A DNA stretch of 33,475 bases. Source: Gilliamella sp. App6-5 (GTDB taxonomy: Bacteria; Pseudomonadota; Gammaproteobacteria; Enterobacterales; Orbaceae). The stretch's first letter is position 1; each line of letters begins with the position of its first letter. Shown one piece after another: positions 15,707 through 26,705 of this stretch. The translations under genes and the position numbers were made by a program. The notes under the pieces were generated by a model. That model was not told the DNA's origin, made no database searches, and saw only the letters and a list, made by a program, of their open reading frames with translations. The DNA lies in assembly GCF_001690525.1 (NCBI RefSeq), contig NZ_LZGT01000092.1:1-33475 (forward strand), in the 5' to 3' direction.

Positions 15707-16771
15707 ATGACAACATTTATTCAATTACACTTATTGACTGCTTATGCGCCATCTAATTTGAATCGTGATGATCTTGGTCGACCAAAAACGGCCAAAATGG
15801 GCAACACTGATCGATTACGCATTTCATCGCAAAGTTTAAAAAGAGCATGGCGAACCTCAGATTACTTTTATCAATCATTAAGTGACAATATAGGTATACG
15901 TTCGCGTCGATTTGCGCGAGATTGGGTTTATAAAAATATGCTTGATCAAGGCATTTCTGAAAAAATTGCGAAAGCGAGTGCCATCAAAATTGCTGCACAA
16001 TTTGGTAAATTAAAAAATGAAAAATCCCCCAAAGATCCACTGGATAATTTGGAAATTGAACAATTGGTGCATATTAGTAGCAATGAAAAGCAAGTGATTA
16101 ATCAATTAGTGGAAGTATTAATTAATGAAAATCGTGAGCCGACCGATGCAGAAGTTAAATTACTTCGCAAAGAAAATAGTAGTGTTGATATTGCTTTATT
16201 TGGACGAATGTTAGCCGATAGCCCGGCATTTAATGTTGAAGCTGCCTGCCAAGTCTCTCATGCTTTAGGGGTTAGTACCGTCACTATTGAAGATGACTTT
16301 TTTACCGCAGTGGATGATTTAAATAAGAATGAGGAAGATGCCGGCTCAGGGCATTTAGGTGAACGTGGTTTTGCTTCAGCCCTGTTTTATACTTACATCT
16401 GTATTAGCCGTGATTTATTGTTAGAAAATCTAAATGGCGATGAAGCATTGGTTGAAAAAACATTAAAAGCCTTAACCGAATCTGCGACGAAAGTGGCACC
16501 AACCGGTATGCAAAATAGTTTTGCATCAAGGGCTTATACTTCTTACTTATTGATTGAAAAAGGAGCTCAGCAACCTCGCTCGTTAGCGGTTGCCTATTTT
16601 AACCCAATTCGTAGCGACGATATGGTTAATGATGCGATTGCGCGTTTAGAACAACAACTTGATAAATTTGATAAAGTGTATGGTCAATGTGCCGATAATC
16701 GCTACATACTCAATACTGAAACAGGAGAAGGAACCTTAACCGCTGCATTAGATTTTGTTGCACAAAAATAA
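15707..16771 (+). CDS. casC: Cas7/CasC (Cse4), backbone subunit of Cascade
   Basis: 354 residues; six copies of this RRM-fold protein form the crRNA-binding backbone in type I-E Cascade. The N-terminus FIQLHLLTAYAPSNLNRDD followed by MGNTDRLRISSQSLKRAWR is diagnostic. SGHLGERGFASALFYTYI and TGMQNSFASRAYTSYLL are conserved Cas7e segments. Thumb-mediated kinking by Cas7 leaves every sixth crRNA base unpaired, which bears on the self-target described at 13088-13105. AAGGAATAAC precedes the ATG. Length agrees with E. coli (363). Confidence 0.96.
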   Translation: MTTFIQLHLLTAYAPSNLNRDDLGRPKTAKMGNTDRLRISSQSLKRAWRTSDYFYQSLSDNIGIRSRRFARDWVYKNMLDQGISEKIAKASAIKIAAQFGKLKNEKSPKDPLDNLEIEQLVHISSNEKQVINQLVEVLINENREPTDAEVKLLRKENSSVDIALFGRMLADSPAFNVEAACQVSHALGVSTVTIEDDFFTAVDDLNKNEEDAGSGHLGERGFASALFYTYICISRDLLLENLNGDEALVEKTLKALTESATKVAPTGMQNSFASRAYTSYLLIEKGAQQPRSLAVAYFNPIRSDDMVNDAIARLEQQLDKFDKVYGQCADNRYILNTETGEGTLTAALDFVAQK

Positions 16772-16783
16772 GGAGCAACCAAG

Positions 16784-17527
16784 GTGATAAAACATCTTAT
16801 TTTTCAAATTTATGCGCCATTAACATCATGGGGTGAACCTGCTATTGGCGAGGTTCGTCATAGCAATAATATTCCTTCTCGCTCGGCTTTATTAGGGCTA
16901 GTGGCGGCAGCGTTAGGTATTCGGCGTGAAGACAATAAACTCGACACGTTTAATCAACACTATAATTTTGCGATACGCCCATTTAAAGCAAACAGTAGTT
17001 GGTTTAGAGATTTTCAAACCGTCCAAGTCCCTAGAGCAAATAAAAAGCAGTTATTATATACCCGTTTTGATGAAATTCGTTGCAATCCTAATGAATTAGA
17101 AACCCTACTTTCACAGCGTGAATATTATAACGACATTTATTATCAAATTGTGATGACAGAAACCAAAGGTGCTCCCTACGGTGTGCAGCAAATACAACAA
17201 GCATTATTAACACCTATTTTTCCATTATATGTAGGCAGAAAAAACTCGCCATTGGCACTGCCTTTATCGCCTGTTCTCTATGAAGGAACGCTTTGTGATG
17301 CGTTTATTTTCGCTGATAAACATTATCAACAATATCATCAACGCGATCCTGTTATTAGCGATTTGTTAAAGCGTGTTGCTGATGAATATTATTGGGAACA
17401 TAAAGATCAAGATGCCGATTTTGAGATAATAAAAATTCAGCGCCGGCAAGATCAACCAATAAACCGTAATCATTGGTATTTTGAACCGCGCCTGCAATAT
17501 TCAGGATATTTAAAAAGGAGCGAATAG
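16784..17527 (+). CDS. casD: Cas5e/CasD, crRNA 5'-handle binding subunit
   Basis: 247 residues, GTG start 12 bases after the cas7 stop, with AAGGAG just upstream. The N-terminus LIFQIYAPLTSWGEPAIGEVR and HSNNIPSRSALLGLVAAALGI is the Cas5 RRM signature. RDFQTVQVPRANKKQLLYTR and PIFPLYVGRKNSPLALPLSP follow the I-E subtype. Cas5e caps the 5' end of the crRNA and holds the 8-nt handle. Its stop is directly followed by the cas6e ATG without a gap. Confidence 0.95.
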   Translation: MIKHLIFQIYAPLTSWGEPAIGEVRHSNNIPSRSALLGLVAAALGIRREDNKLDTFNQHYNFAIRPFKANSSWFRDFQTVQVPRANKKQLLYTRFDEIRCNPNELETLLSQREYYNDIYYQIVMTETKGAPYGVQQIQQALLTPIFPLYVGRKNSPLALPLSPVLYEGTLCDAFIFADKHYQQYHQRDPVISDLLKRVADEYYWEHKDQDADFEIIKIQRRQDQPINRNHWYFEPRLQYSGYLKRSE

Positions 17528-18202
17528 ATGTATTTTTCTCGAGTTACCCTTAAACTAGATCGGCTCCCTTATGTCATGCAGCAAAAGATGCAGTATGCTG
17601 GTCAATATGCGATTCATCAATGGTTATGGCAACTTTTTCCTAATCAAGAAAGACGGACATTCTTGTTTCGCGAAGAAGCAACAAGACAAAGTAGATACTA
17701 CTATCTGTTATCTGAGGTTGCACCGATAAAAGATCATCAACTATTTGTTGTTGAAACAAAACCCTATGCACCACAATTAACCATTGGTATGAATTTAATG
17801 TTTTCACTGCGTGCTAATCCTATTATTTTTAAAAATGGTAAACGCAGTGATGTGATGATGAATGCCAAATTTTTGGCAAAACAGCAAGGACTATCCTCGT
17901 CAATAGAGATAAACGGATTACAGAATCAAGCCGCATTAAATTGGTTAGTTAATCAAGGTGAAAAAAGAGGATTTTCACTTATGCAAAATACAGGGCAACA
18001 ACCTAAATGTAATATTGTTGGTTATTATCAACATCGATTTAAAAAGAAAGCAGATGCTAAACCTATTACTTTTAGTAGTGTTGATTTTCAAGGGATTTTA
18101 ACGGTCACGCATCCTGAACTTTTTTCAGATACGCTCTATCAAGGAATTGGTAAAAGTAAAGGGTTTGGTTGTGGCTTATTCTTGATCAAACGCTATCAAT
18201 AG
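17528..18202 (+). CDS. casE: Cas6e/CasE, crRNA-processing endoribonuclease
   Basis: 224 residues. Cas6e cuts the repeat hairpin of pre-crRNA and stays bound to it in Cascade. The catalytic His corresponds to H30 in the context AIHQWLWQLFPN (E. coli H20 in LHQGLWHLFPN). The glycine-rich C-terminal loop reads YQGIGKSKGFGCGLFLIKR. If active it should cut the array transcript after the hairpin. The degenerate repeats at 12994-13022 and 1860-1888 retain hairpins that it might also recognise. AAGGAG precedes the start. Confidence 0.95.
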   Translation: MYFSRVTLKLDRLPYVMQQKMQYAGQYAIHQWLWQLFPNQERRTFLFREEATRQSRYYYLLSEVAPIKDHQLFVVETKPYAPQLTIGMNLMFSLRANPIIFKNGKRSDVMMNAKFLAKQQGLSSSIEINGLQNQAALNWLVNQGEKRGFSLMQNTGQQPKCNIVGYYQHRFKKKADAKPITFSSVDFQGILTVTHPELFSDTLYQGIGKSKGFGCGLFLIKRYQ

Positions 18203-18213
18203 GGAAACATAAA

Positions 18214-19424
<1,211 letters not shown>

Positions 19425-19511
19425 TAGGTTAGAGTTCTTTAAAAATTAAAAAAATCTGGTAGAATTTACCAGTCGATATAAATATAAATAAAACAAATAG
19501 CTATGTTTAGA
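19425..19511 (+). promoter_or_regulatory. CRISPR leader
   Basis: An 87-base AT-rich leader between cas2 and the first repeat. It ends TATGTTTAGA just before the repeat, the same leader end as in E. coli type I-E arrays. It contains an inverted repeat CTGGTA...TACCAG (19457-19473). It should hold the array promoter and the Cas1-Cas2 docking region. An IHF site matching the consensus well was not found by eye. Confidence 0.75.
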
Positions 19512-19640
19512 GTGTTCCCTGTACCCACAGGGATAAACCGGCTTAGAAAATGAATAAATTTAACGAGATAAAGTGTTCCCTGTACCCACAGGGATAAACC
19601 GGCAACGAGAATATGGCAGAAAATATGATGCAAGTGTTCC
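19512..19640 (+). CRISPR. type I-E CRISPR array, 2 repeats, 2 spacers, truncated third repeat
   Basis: Two identical 29-base repeats (19512-19540 and 19573-19601) start GTGTTCCCTGTACC and end GGGATAAACCG, with stem CCCTGT/ACAGGG. Spacer 1 is 19541-19572 and spacer 2 is 19602-19633, both 32 bases. Exactly where a third repeat is due, GTGTTCC (19634-19640) appears and then breaks off into unrelated AT-rich sequence. Deletion of the distal array is the simple explanation. Neither spacer shows a convincing target within the window. Confidence 0.95.
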
Positions 19641-20026
19641 ATATAATTAATTAGGCTATTAAATATATATTTTATCTATCTATCATATTTTTTACTGGCA
19701 TATATAAGTCTGTTTCACATAAAAAATGAATTAATCAATGGTTTTATTAGGTGATTTTATTAGTTACTTCATTAAACATCTAACATTTGGTAATGACTGT
19801 ATTAATTGTTTATTTAATAAAATCTTTATTATAAAAATAATAAAATAATAGTCTAAGGGCATGGTTTTTATTGTGAATTGTGCTTTGGTATTTATTGGAG
19901 ATTTTTATTTATTTTGTAAAACTGAAAGGATGTATTAATAATAGCAGGCTAAAACAATGGACAAAAATAGCGTACAATAGCGCGGTATTTACCACAGGCG
20001 TATCATAAATAGATTAGGAATTTAGT
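19641..20026. other. AT-rich intergenic region, array end to tmk
   Basis: No gene, repeat or stable RNA fold is seen in the first 300 bases. A likely tmk promoter -10 (TACAAT, 19973-19978) is followed by the GC-rich discriminator AGCGCGG; its -35 is weak. This is the place where the rest of a longer CRISPR array has probably been lost. Confidence 0.5.
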
Positions 20027-20668
20027 ATGGCAGGCAAATTTATTGTCATCGAAGGACTTGAAGGGGCGGGTAAAACAACGGCTATTAATACCGTTGCTCG
20101 CATTTTGAATCAACACGATATTGGCGATTTACAATTTACACGTGAACCAGGAGGAACGCCGATAGCTGAAGCATTACGCAATATTATTAAAAATGGTTTA
20201 GATAACGAGCCTTTGACTGATAAAGCCGAATTGCTGATGTTATATGCTGCACGCATTCAGTTGATTGATAATGTGATTAAACCTGCACTTAAAGCAGGTA
20301 AATGGGTGATTGGTGATCGCCATGACTTATCGACGCAAGCTTATCAAGGTGGTGGGCGCCAGTTAGATAAAGCCCTTATGACGACATTAAAAGAACACGT
20401 GTTAGGTCATTTTAAACCTGATCTTACTTTATATTTGGATATCGATCCTGAAATGGGGTTAATGCGAGCAAGATCTCGAGGTGAGCTTGATCGCATTGAG
20501 CAACAATCATTGCCATTTTTTAAACGAATTCGTCAATGCTATTTAGAACTTGCCAAGCAAGATAAAACAATTATTACAGTTGATGCCGGAAAAACAATCG
20601 ACAATGTGACTAAGCAAATTGAACAAATTTTAACTACATGGTTAACAAAACAGGTTAATATTGCATGA
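20027..20668 (+). CDS. tmk: thymidylate kinase
   Basis: 213 residues. Phosphorylates dTMP to dTDP in DNA precursor synthesis. P-loop GLEGAGKTT (residues 9-17), [14 protein letters not shown], the DRH motif in [17 protein letters not shown] and the LID-type segment [14 protein letters not shown] are all as in E. coli Tmk. AGGA lies 8 bases before the ATG. Its end overlaps holB by 4 bases (ATGA), the usual tmk-holB arrangement. In E. coli pabC-mltG lie upstream; here the CRISPR locus does. Confidence 0.97.
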   Translation: MAGKFIVIEGLEGAGKTTAINTVARILNQHDIGDLQFTREPGGTPIAEALRNIIKNGLDNEPLTDKAELLMLYAARIQLIDNVIKPALKAGKWVIGDRHDLSTQAYQGGGRQLDKALMTTLKEHVLGHFKPDLTLYLDIDPEMGLMRARSRGELDRIEQQSLPFFKRIRQCYLELAKQDKTIITVDAGKTIDNVTKQIEQILTTWLTKQVNIA

Positions 20669-21660
20669 TCTTAAATGACTATCCTTGGCTTTCCTTATCT
20701 TATCAGCAATTAGCTACTGGCATTATGCATAAACGGGCTCATCATGCCTTATTAATACATTATGTTCAAGGCAGTGGTGAAGATGAGTTTGTTTCAACGC
20801 TTGTAAATCGTTTATTATGTCAATCTTCACCGCAATTGGAACCGTGCTTAAAATGCCATAGTTGTCAATTATTTTTGTCTCACCACCATCCCGATTATTA
20901 TGTGATAACCAATGAACAAGGTAAACAGTCAATAGGCATTGATCAAATACGTAATATATCGGGCAAGGTTTACGAAAAATCCCAGCAAGGTGGCAATAAA
21001 GTCATTTGGATAAAACGAGCGGCTTTAATGACTGAATCTGCCGCCAATGCATTACTAAAAACATTAGAAGAACCGCCAGAAAGTACCTATTTTATTTTAA
21101 GTGATGAACATAACAGCCAATTGTTACCAACGATCCATAGCCGTTGTTTTTCTTATTTTTTATCTGTTCCTAAATTAGAGCAGTCGATTGAATGGCTAAA
21201 AAGCAAACAAAATCAGCAATACAGCGATAATGAGCTTGCTTCGGCGTTATTATTGAGCGAAAATGCGCCGCTAAAAGCAGCTGCACTATTAGCACCAGGA
21301 AAGTGGCAACAACGAAAAGCATTTTGTGATCATCTATTAGAATTAGTACCACAAAATAATTATTGGCAGCTAGCTAAAACTTTTGATAATGAAGACTTCA
21401 TTGAACGAATTGTTTGGTTTTGTGCCTTGTTAAGCGATGCGCTGAAAGCGAAGCAAAAAGTCGGGCGTTTTATTGTGAATCGTGATCAAGTTCCATTAAT
21501 TCGGCTACTTGCGACTAAAAGTAATGAAAAGATTTCTGCGCTTTATCATCTATGGTTGCAAGCAAGAAATCAGTTGTTAACGATTTCCGGATTGAATAAG
21601 GAACTTATTATTTATAATGTACTTGCTCAATCCGAATTAATTAGCGAAGCAAAAAGCTAA
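20665..21660 (+). CDS. holB: DNA polymerase III subunit delta'
   Basis: 331 residues (E. coli 334). Clamp-loader subunit delta'. The zinc module reads [16 protein letters not shown] (from about residue 50). The SRC motif that acts as arginine finger in partner subunits is in PTIHSRCFS, and the sensor region is [21 protein letters not shown]. The P-loop is modified, as is normal for delta'. It overlaps tmk by 4 bases. E. coli has tatD-type ycfH next; here an acyltransferase cassette follows after 68 bases. Confidence 0.95.
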   Translation: MILNDYPWLSLSYQQLATGIMHKRAHHALLIHYVQGSGEDEFVSTLVNRLLCQSSPQLEPCLKCHSCQLFLSHHHPDYYVITNEQGKQSIGIDQIRNISGKVYEKSQQGGNKVIWIKRAALMTESAANALLKTLEEPPESTYFILSDEHNSQLLPTIHSRCFSYFLSVPKLEQSIEWLKSKQNQQYSDNELASALLLSENAPLKAAALLAPGKWQQRKAFCDHLLELVPQNNYWQLAKTFDNEDFIERIVWFCALLSDALKAKQKVGRFIVNRDQVPLIRLLATKSNEKISALYHLWLQARNQLLTISGLNKELIIYNVLAQSELISEAKS

Positions 21661-21728
21661 GTCTTTTTATAAAGGGCTTTGTAAAGAAGTTTCAGGAAAC
21701 CATACGTTTAAGTAAAAAAAGGATCGTA

Positions 21729-23129
21729 GTGAGTTATTTATCTATTGAATTTGGTTTACTCTTTATCGCTTTCTTTGCCTTGTATTGGGGATGTTACCGC
21801 TCGCCCAAAATGCAAAATATTCTGCTTTTAGTATCAAGTTATCTCATTGTTGGTAGTTATAGCTGGCAATTTGCACTTATCCTTTTTATCTATACTTGTG
21901 CGATCTATTTATTTTCAGTGATGATTGCAGCATCGGATCGGCATGCAAAGCGATGGCTATTTTTTGGGTTATGTGTATCAATCGTTAATCTTGCACTATT
22001 TAAATATTTTGATTTCTTTCGTTATGAGTTGCAAGATCTACTTAACTTCTTTAATTTGCCTATTTTATTACCAGTTATAACCGTATTGATACCTATCGGC
22101 ATCTCCTTTTATACTTTCCATTCGGTAAGTTACTTAGTTTCGGTAAAAAAGAAAGAGCTATCCGTTGCTAAATTTTGGGATTTTGCCTTATTTTTGTCTT
22201 TTTTCCCAAGTGTAATTGCAGGCCCAATTAACCGTGCTAAAGACTTTTTGCCGCAAATTAGCATAACTCAGCCTCGTGAAATTTTAGAACCAATTCGCGC
22301 CTTTACATTGCTTATCTTGGCTGTGATTAAGGTTTATTGTCTAGGCGGTCTTATTAGTGAACACTGGGTTAATCCAATATTTGCCAATCCGTTAGAATTT
22401 AGTGTGATTGATTTGTTAGTGGGGCTTTATGCTTATGCAATGCAAATTTATTTAAATTTTTCGGGGTATACTGATTTAGTTACAGGTATTGCTTTATTGT
22501 TAGGATTTCGCTTGCCAATTAACTTTAATTTTCCTTATTTGGCATTGAATTTAAGAGATTTTTGGGCTCGCTGGCATATTAGCTTATCACGCTGGATTCG
22601 CGACTATATTTATATTCCTCTCGGTGGAAATCGTCGTGGGTTTATACGAACTCAGATTAATGTCATGTTAGCAATGTTACTATCAGGATTATGGCATGGT
22701 GCCGGTATTAATTTTATTATTTGGGGAGCCTGTCATGGTATTGGTACAGTGGCACTTAATATCGGCGAACGTTACTTTGGACAAGGCTGGATAACAGCAC
22801 GCTCGCCACTGGTTGCTCGATTATTAACATGGCATTATATTTGTTTTACATGGCTATTTTTTAATTGTGAAAGTTTGTCTGATGCAGTCGATTATTTGAA
22901 TGCATTAATGCATAACTTTCTGATAGAACCGCACTATGCAGGGGCATTTTTGGTTATTTGTTTCATCTACTTTGCCTATCCAATGTGTAAAAATTTTCCT
23001 GAGTGGTTTATTCTACAGCTAACAAAAATACCGCATTGTTATTTACCGATGGTCTTTATTTTAATTTTGTGGTTAGTTATTTATATTGCACCATCAGGTA
23101 TGCCAAACTTTATTTATGCTAATTTTTAA
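21729..23129 (+). CDS. MBOAT-family membrane O-acyltransferase
   Basis: 466 residues with about ten membrane segments. It belongs to the AlgI/PatA/DltB-type MBOAT family: NLALFKYFDFF, IPIGISFYTFHSVSYL, FLSFFPSVIAGPINRA, FSGYTDL (244-250), DFWARWHISLSRWIRDYIYI and the catalytic His H323 in LSGLWHGAGINFIIWG. Such proteins pass acyl (usually acetyl) groups across the inner membrane to periplasmic acceptors. The start is GTG at 21729 with AAAGGAT upstream. It is followed by two SGNH-type proteins, which fits a surface polysaccharide or peptidoglycan O-acetylation module. The acceptor is unknown; no alginate genes are seen, so algI is not used as a name. Confidence 0.88.
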   Translation: MSYLSIEFGLLFIAFFALYWGCYRSPKMQNILLLVSSYLIVGSYSWQFALILFIYTCAIYLFSVMIAASDRHAKRWLFFGLCVSIVNLALFKYFDFFRYELQDLLNFFNLPILLPVITVLIPIGISFYTFHSVSYLVSVKKKELSVAKFWDFALFLSFFPSVIAGPINRAKDFLPQISITQPREILEPIRAFTLLILAVIKVYCLGGLISEHWVNPIFANPLEFSVIDLLVGLYAYAMQIYLNFSGYTDLVTGIALLLGFRLPINFNFPYLALNLRDFWARWHISLSRWIRDYIYIPLGGNRRGFIRTQINVMLAMLLSGLWHGAGINFIIWGACHGIGTVALNIGERYFGQGWITARSPLVARLLTWHYICFTWLFFNCESLSDAVDYLNALMHNFLIEPHYAGAFLVICFIYFAYPMCKNFPEWFILQLTKIPHCYLPMVFILILWLVIYIAPSGMPNFIYANF

Positions 23130-23141
23130 TAACGCTTAATT

Positions 23142-24458
23142 ATGATGATATATAAAAAATCGTGTTCAAAAAATAATAGAAAATCCAAATCGAATTTGAA
23201 GCGGCAACGTCATAAATCGCTAAATAAAAATACGCTTAAAAAAGATCATAAAAAAACTAATAAAGTAAGTACTTCTCCTATTCTTGCAAGTAAACCTTTA
23301 TCTGCTCGTTATATATTGGTGATATTGTTTGTTACCGCCATTGCATTAATAGCGATTTATTACAAATCAATATTGATTTATGGCGAGCAAGTGTATCATA
23401 CCGATTTGTTTAATAGTGACACGTTAGCGATTCAAGAAACTTCAACACAAGAGCTTGAAGACAGCAAAAGTGACGAGCAAAAATATGCATCAACACACAC
23501 ATCAATCCCGTTTAATCAGCCGTTTAATGCTGTATTGCCTGTCTTGAAAAATAAAACATCTAAATCAGCAGTCTCTGAACTTGAAGATATAAAACAAAAT
23601 AAAATTACTGAAGAAGTAATAAAAACAGAAGCAGAATTAAAAAGCGGGCAAAAAGTCGATATTGACAGTAGTCTGATGGTCCCCGATTTAAAAACACATT
23701 TTGACGCTATCGATCACAATAAGCCCAAAGCCGAGCTAGCATTACCAGATGAACCTAAAAAAATACAAGGGGATATTGAACTACCCCATGAGCCGTTACC
23801 GATTGTATTAACAAGTAATGATAAAGTGTTCTTTGCTGGTGATTCTTTAATGCAAGGCGTTGCACCATATGTTAAAAAAATGCTTTTTAAGCAATATAAA
23901 ATAGAAAGCCTTGACTTAAGCAAACAGAGCACAGGACTTGCTTATCCAAGCGCTTTTGATTGGCCAAAAACAATTAATGATAATCTAATTGCCGATCCTT
24001 CAATTAAATTACTTGTTGTTTTTCTTGGCGCTAATGATCCTTGGGATTTTCCAGTTAAAGGTTATGTCAAATATGCTAAATTCAAATCTGAATTATGGGA
24101 AGAACATTACCGTTTACGTATTGAGTCTATTTTAAATAGTGCCATTGAGCATGATGTTCAAGTACTTTGGCTTGCCGCACCTTGTATGCGAAAACCAAAA
24201 TTAAACAGTGGGATGGTTTACCTAAATAATTTGTATAAGTCGGAACTAGAAAAAGTTCAACAACATTTTTTAACAACAAATGAATTACTGGGTTGTACAT
24301 ACGAAAAATTTAGTAATTTTATAGAAACCGATAAAGCAAAAATTAAAGTAAGGGTTGATGATGGGGTCCATTTTACGCCAACAGGCCAAAAGATTTTGGC
24401 AAAGGCTATTATGGAAAAAATAATTTATAAAGAATTAGAGGATACCCATAGTGATTAG
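23142..24458 (+). CDS. membrane-anchored SGNH-fold (DUF459-like) protein, probable O-acyltransferase partner
   Basis: 438 residues. A highly basic cytosolic N-terminus (1-53) is followed by one membrane segment (57-74), a disordered acidic periplasmic linker (about 90-215) and a C-terminal SGNH domain. GDS is at 233-235, GAND at 296-299 and the DxxH pair D407/H410 in DGVHFTPTGQ. This matches the DUF459-type proteins that accompany MBOAT transporters. They may transfer acetyl to, or remove it from, a periplasmic glycan. It starts 12 bases after the MBOAT stop and overlaps the next gene by 8 bases, so the three form one operon. Confidence 0.82.
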   Translation: MMIYKKSCSKNNRKSKSNLKRQRHKSLNKNTLKKDHKKTNKVSTSPILASKPLSARYILVILFVTAIALIAIYYKSILIYGEQVYHTDLFNSDTLAIQETSTQELEDSKSDEQKYASTHTSIPFNQPFNAVLPVLKNKTSKSAVSELEDIKQNKITEEVIKTEAELKSGQKVDIDSSLMVPDLKTHFDAIDHNKPKAELALPDEPKKIQGDIELPHEPLPIVLTSNDKVFFAGDSLMQGVAPYVKKMLFKQYKIESLDLSKQSTGLAYPSAFDWPKTINDNLIADPSIKLLVVFLGANDPWDFPVKGYVKYAKFKSELWEEHYRLRIESILNSAIEHDVQVLWLAAPCMRKPKLNSGMVYLNNLYKSELEKVQQHFLTTNELLGCTYEKFSNFIETDKAKIKVRVDDGVHFTPTGQKILAKAIMEKIIYKELEDTHSD

Positions 24459-25626
24459 ATTTTTAAAATATATTACAGCCGTAATTGCCATAGCGATTAC
24501 GGTTGGATGCAGTGTGGCGGAAAGTAAAACGACCACGGTATCTACTATTATTGATTTTGGTGACCCTAACGCCAAAAAATTTGCTACACGTTTAAAATCG
24601 TTAGAGGATAACAAAAAAACAAATCAAGTCGTCAATATTACACAATTTGGTGATTCGCATTCGGCAGCCGATTTCTTTACTGGTGAATTTAGAACATTAA
24701 TGCAACAAAAATATGGTAACGCCGGTATTGGTTGGATAACGCCTGTCGCTATAAAAGGACAAAGTCATGCGGTTGTTACATGGAAATCTAGAAATTGGGA
24801 TGTGCTAAGTAGCCGAACGTTAAGTAACCTAGATTTTCCTATGGGCGGCTTTATTGCAAAACCCAGTAAAGATTCGGCTACTATTCAAATTGTTCCAAGA
24901 GGATCGAATAATAAAGATTGGCAAATTAAATTAACTTTCAAGACACTTAAAAACAACTCAAGATCGCTAGCGCTTTATGATACAAATGATAAAAAAATTA
25001 ATTTAAGCTATACGCCAACCCCAAATGTTTGGCAAACAGCATCGGTTGTAGCTAAAATGCCTTTAGTTATAAAAGGTCAAAAAAATGTGGAGCTGGGTGG
25101 AATTTGGTTAACACGCAATCAACAATCTGGCGTTATTGTTTCATCTATTGCGACTAATGGTGCTAAACAAACAATTTGGCAAAAGTGGGGGAAGGATTGG
25201 TTTAAAGAACTTGCTGTATCACAAAGTGATTTAGTAATTTTAGAATATGGGACAAATGAAAGTTTTGATGAAACATTAGATGCCAATCAATACCGAAAAA
25301 ATTTAGTGAGTAATATCAGGCTGATACGTAAAAATTTACCTAATGCAGCTATTTTAATAATGACGCCACCTGACACTATGGCAAATGAAAAAAATATGCC
25401 AAAGTCCTTTGCAAAAATAATGAATATTCAAAAACAAGTTGCCAAATTGGAAAAAACATTATTTTGGGATTGGCAAGTCGCGATGGGGGGGCAGTTTTCC
25501 ATTAAACAGTGGCGACAACGAGGATTGGCTCGGCCTGATTTAGTGCACCAAACTTTAAAAGGCTATAAAGAAAGTGCTCGCATTTTTTATGCTGATTTAA
25601 ATGAATTTATTAGAAAAAATAGCTAA
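24451..25626 (+). CDS. SGNH-fold lipoprotein, probable glycan O-acetyl transferase/esterase
   Basis: 391 residues, GTG start with AGAGG upstream, overlapping the previous gene. The N-terminal hydrophobic stretch ends at C20 (AITVGC-SVAES), a plausible though not perfect lipobox. An SGNH hydrolase fold is split by a beta-rich insert (about 100-230): GDSH 67-70 with Ser69, GTN 267-269 and the D363/H366 pair in RPDLVHQT. This split layout resembles PatB and Ape1 proteins, which add or remove acetyl on peptidoglycan. Which direction applies cannot be read from sequence. Confidence 0.8.
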   Translation: MIRFLKYITAVIAIAITVGCSVAESKTTTVSTIIDFGDPNAKKFATRLKSLEDNKKTNQVVNITQFGDSHSAADFFTGEFRTLMQQKYGNAGIGWITPVAIKGQSHAVVTWKSRNWDVLSSRTLSNLDFPMGGFIAKPSKDSATIQIVPRGSNNKDWQIKLTFKTLKNNSRSLALYDTNDKKINLSYTPTPNVWQTASVVAKMPLVIKGQKNVELGGIWLTRNQQSGVIVSSIATNGAKQTIWQKWGKDWFKELAVSQSDLVILEYGTNESFDETLDANQYRKNLVSNIRLIRKNLPNAAILIMTPPDTMANEKNMPKSFAKIMNIQKQVAKLEKTLFWDWQVAMGGQFSIKQWRQRGLARPDLVHQTLKGYKESARIFYADLNEFIRKNS

Positions 25627-25656
25627 CAAATTTTGATTAAAAGGAATAAATGAGTT

Positions 25657-26364
25657 ATGTCATCATCACCAATTATTGTTGCAGTTGATTTTGCGGATGT
25701 TAAATCAGCATGGAATTTTATTGATAAAGTTGATCCAAAAGATTGCCGTCTTAAAATCGGTAAAGAGCTTTTTACGCATGCAGGGCCTGATTTTATTAAA
25801 CAGATTATGCAAAAAGGTTTTGATGTTTTTTTAGATCTTAAATTTCATGATATTCCAAATACTGTCGCAAAAGCAGTTGCCGCAGCTGCTGACCTTGGTG
25901 TTTGGATGACAAATGTTCACGCTAGCGGTGGCTCACGTATGATGACAGCAGCTAAAGATGCACTTTATTCGTACGGTAAAGATGCGCCAATTTTGATCGC
26001 TGTGACAGTATTAACCAGTATGGAATCAACCGATCTTCAAGAAATCGGTATCAATGTATCGCCTTTAGAACAAGCGACAAGATTGGCAATACTTGCAAAA
26101 AACTGTGGGCTTGACGGCGTGGTATGTTCAGCTAAAGAAGTACAAAGTTTTAGAACACGTTTAGGTAGTGATTTTAAATTGGTCACACCAGGTATAAGAC
26201 CAGCGGGTGCTAATCCAGATGACCAACGCCGTATTATGACGCCTCAGCGAGCTCAGGCAGCTGGTTCTGATTATTTAGTGATTGGACGTCCAATTACGCA
26301 AGCACAAGATCCGGCTAACGCGTTACAAACAATTTTAGCAACACTTGAACCAAGTAAGAGTTAA
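25657..26364 (+). CDS. pyrF: orotidine 5'-phosphate decarboxylase
   Basis: 235 residues, last step of UMP synthesis. The catalytic Lys/Asp array is in [17 protein letters not shown], the phosphate-binding end in [21 protein letters not shown], and [15 protein letters not shown] closes the barrel. AAAGGAAT lies 13 bases before the ATG. It is followed 7 bases later by yciH, as in enterobacteria. Length agrees with the family (about 230-245). Confidence 0.97.
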   Translation: MSSSPIIVAVDFADVKSAWNFIDKVDPKDCRLKIGKELFTHAGPDFIKQIMQKGFDVFLDLKFHDIPNTVAKAVAAAADLGVWMTNVHASGGSRMMTAAKDALYSYGKDAPILIAVTVLTSMESTDLQEIGINVSPLEQATRLAILAKNCGLDGVVCSAKEVQSFRTRLGSDFKLVTPGIRPAGANPDDQRRIMTPQRAQAAGSDYLVIGRPITQAQDPANALQTILATLEPSKS

Positions 26365-26371
26365 TTACATT

Positions 26372-26692
26372 ATGTCTAGTAATCCACTTGTTTATTCAAC
26401 CGATAAAGGACGAATTAAACCTACTGAACCGGTCATCTCGCGTCCTAAAGGGGATGGTATTATTCGAATTCAACGGCAAACATCAGGTCGTAAGGGCAAA
26501 GGCGTATGTGTTATTACGGGATTCGATATGGATGATGCCCAATTATCACAATTAGCCGCAGAATTAAAAAAACGATGTGGTTGTGGTGGTTCGCTTAAAG
26601 GTGGCATTATTGAAATTCAAGGTGATAAACGCGATTTATTAAAGTCATTGCTAGAAGGTAAAGGATTTAAGGTAAAACTAGCTGGCGGATGA
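26372..26692 (+). CDS. yciH: YciH, SUI1/eIF1-like translation factor
   Basis: 106 residues. The SUI1 domain covers about 30-104: RQTSGRKGKGVCVITGFD, LAAELKKRCGCGGSLKGGIIEIQGD and LLEGKGFKVKLAGG. Bacterial YciH resembles eIF1 and affects initiation fidelity in vitro. The ATG at 26372 gives the family N-terminus (SNPLVYSTDKGRI); a longer frame overlaps pyrF. The SD is weak, suggesting coupling to pyrF. Confidence 0.95.
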   Translation: MSSNPLVYSTDKGRIKPTEPVISRPKGDGIIRIQRQTSGRKGKGVCVITGFDMDDAQLSQLAAELKKRCGCGGSLKGGIIEIQGDKRDLLKSLLEGKGFKVKLAGG

Positions 26693-26705
26693 TTTAGTTA
26701 TATAA

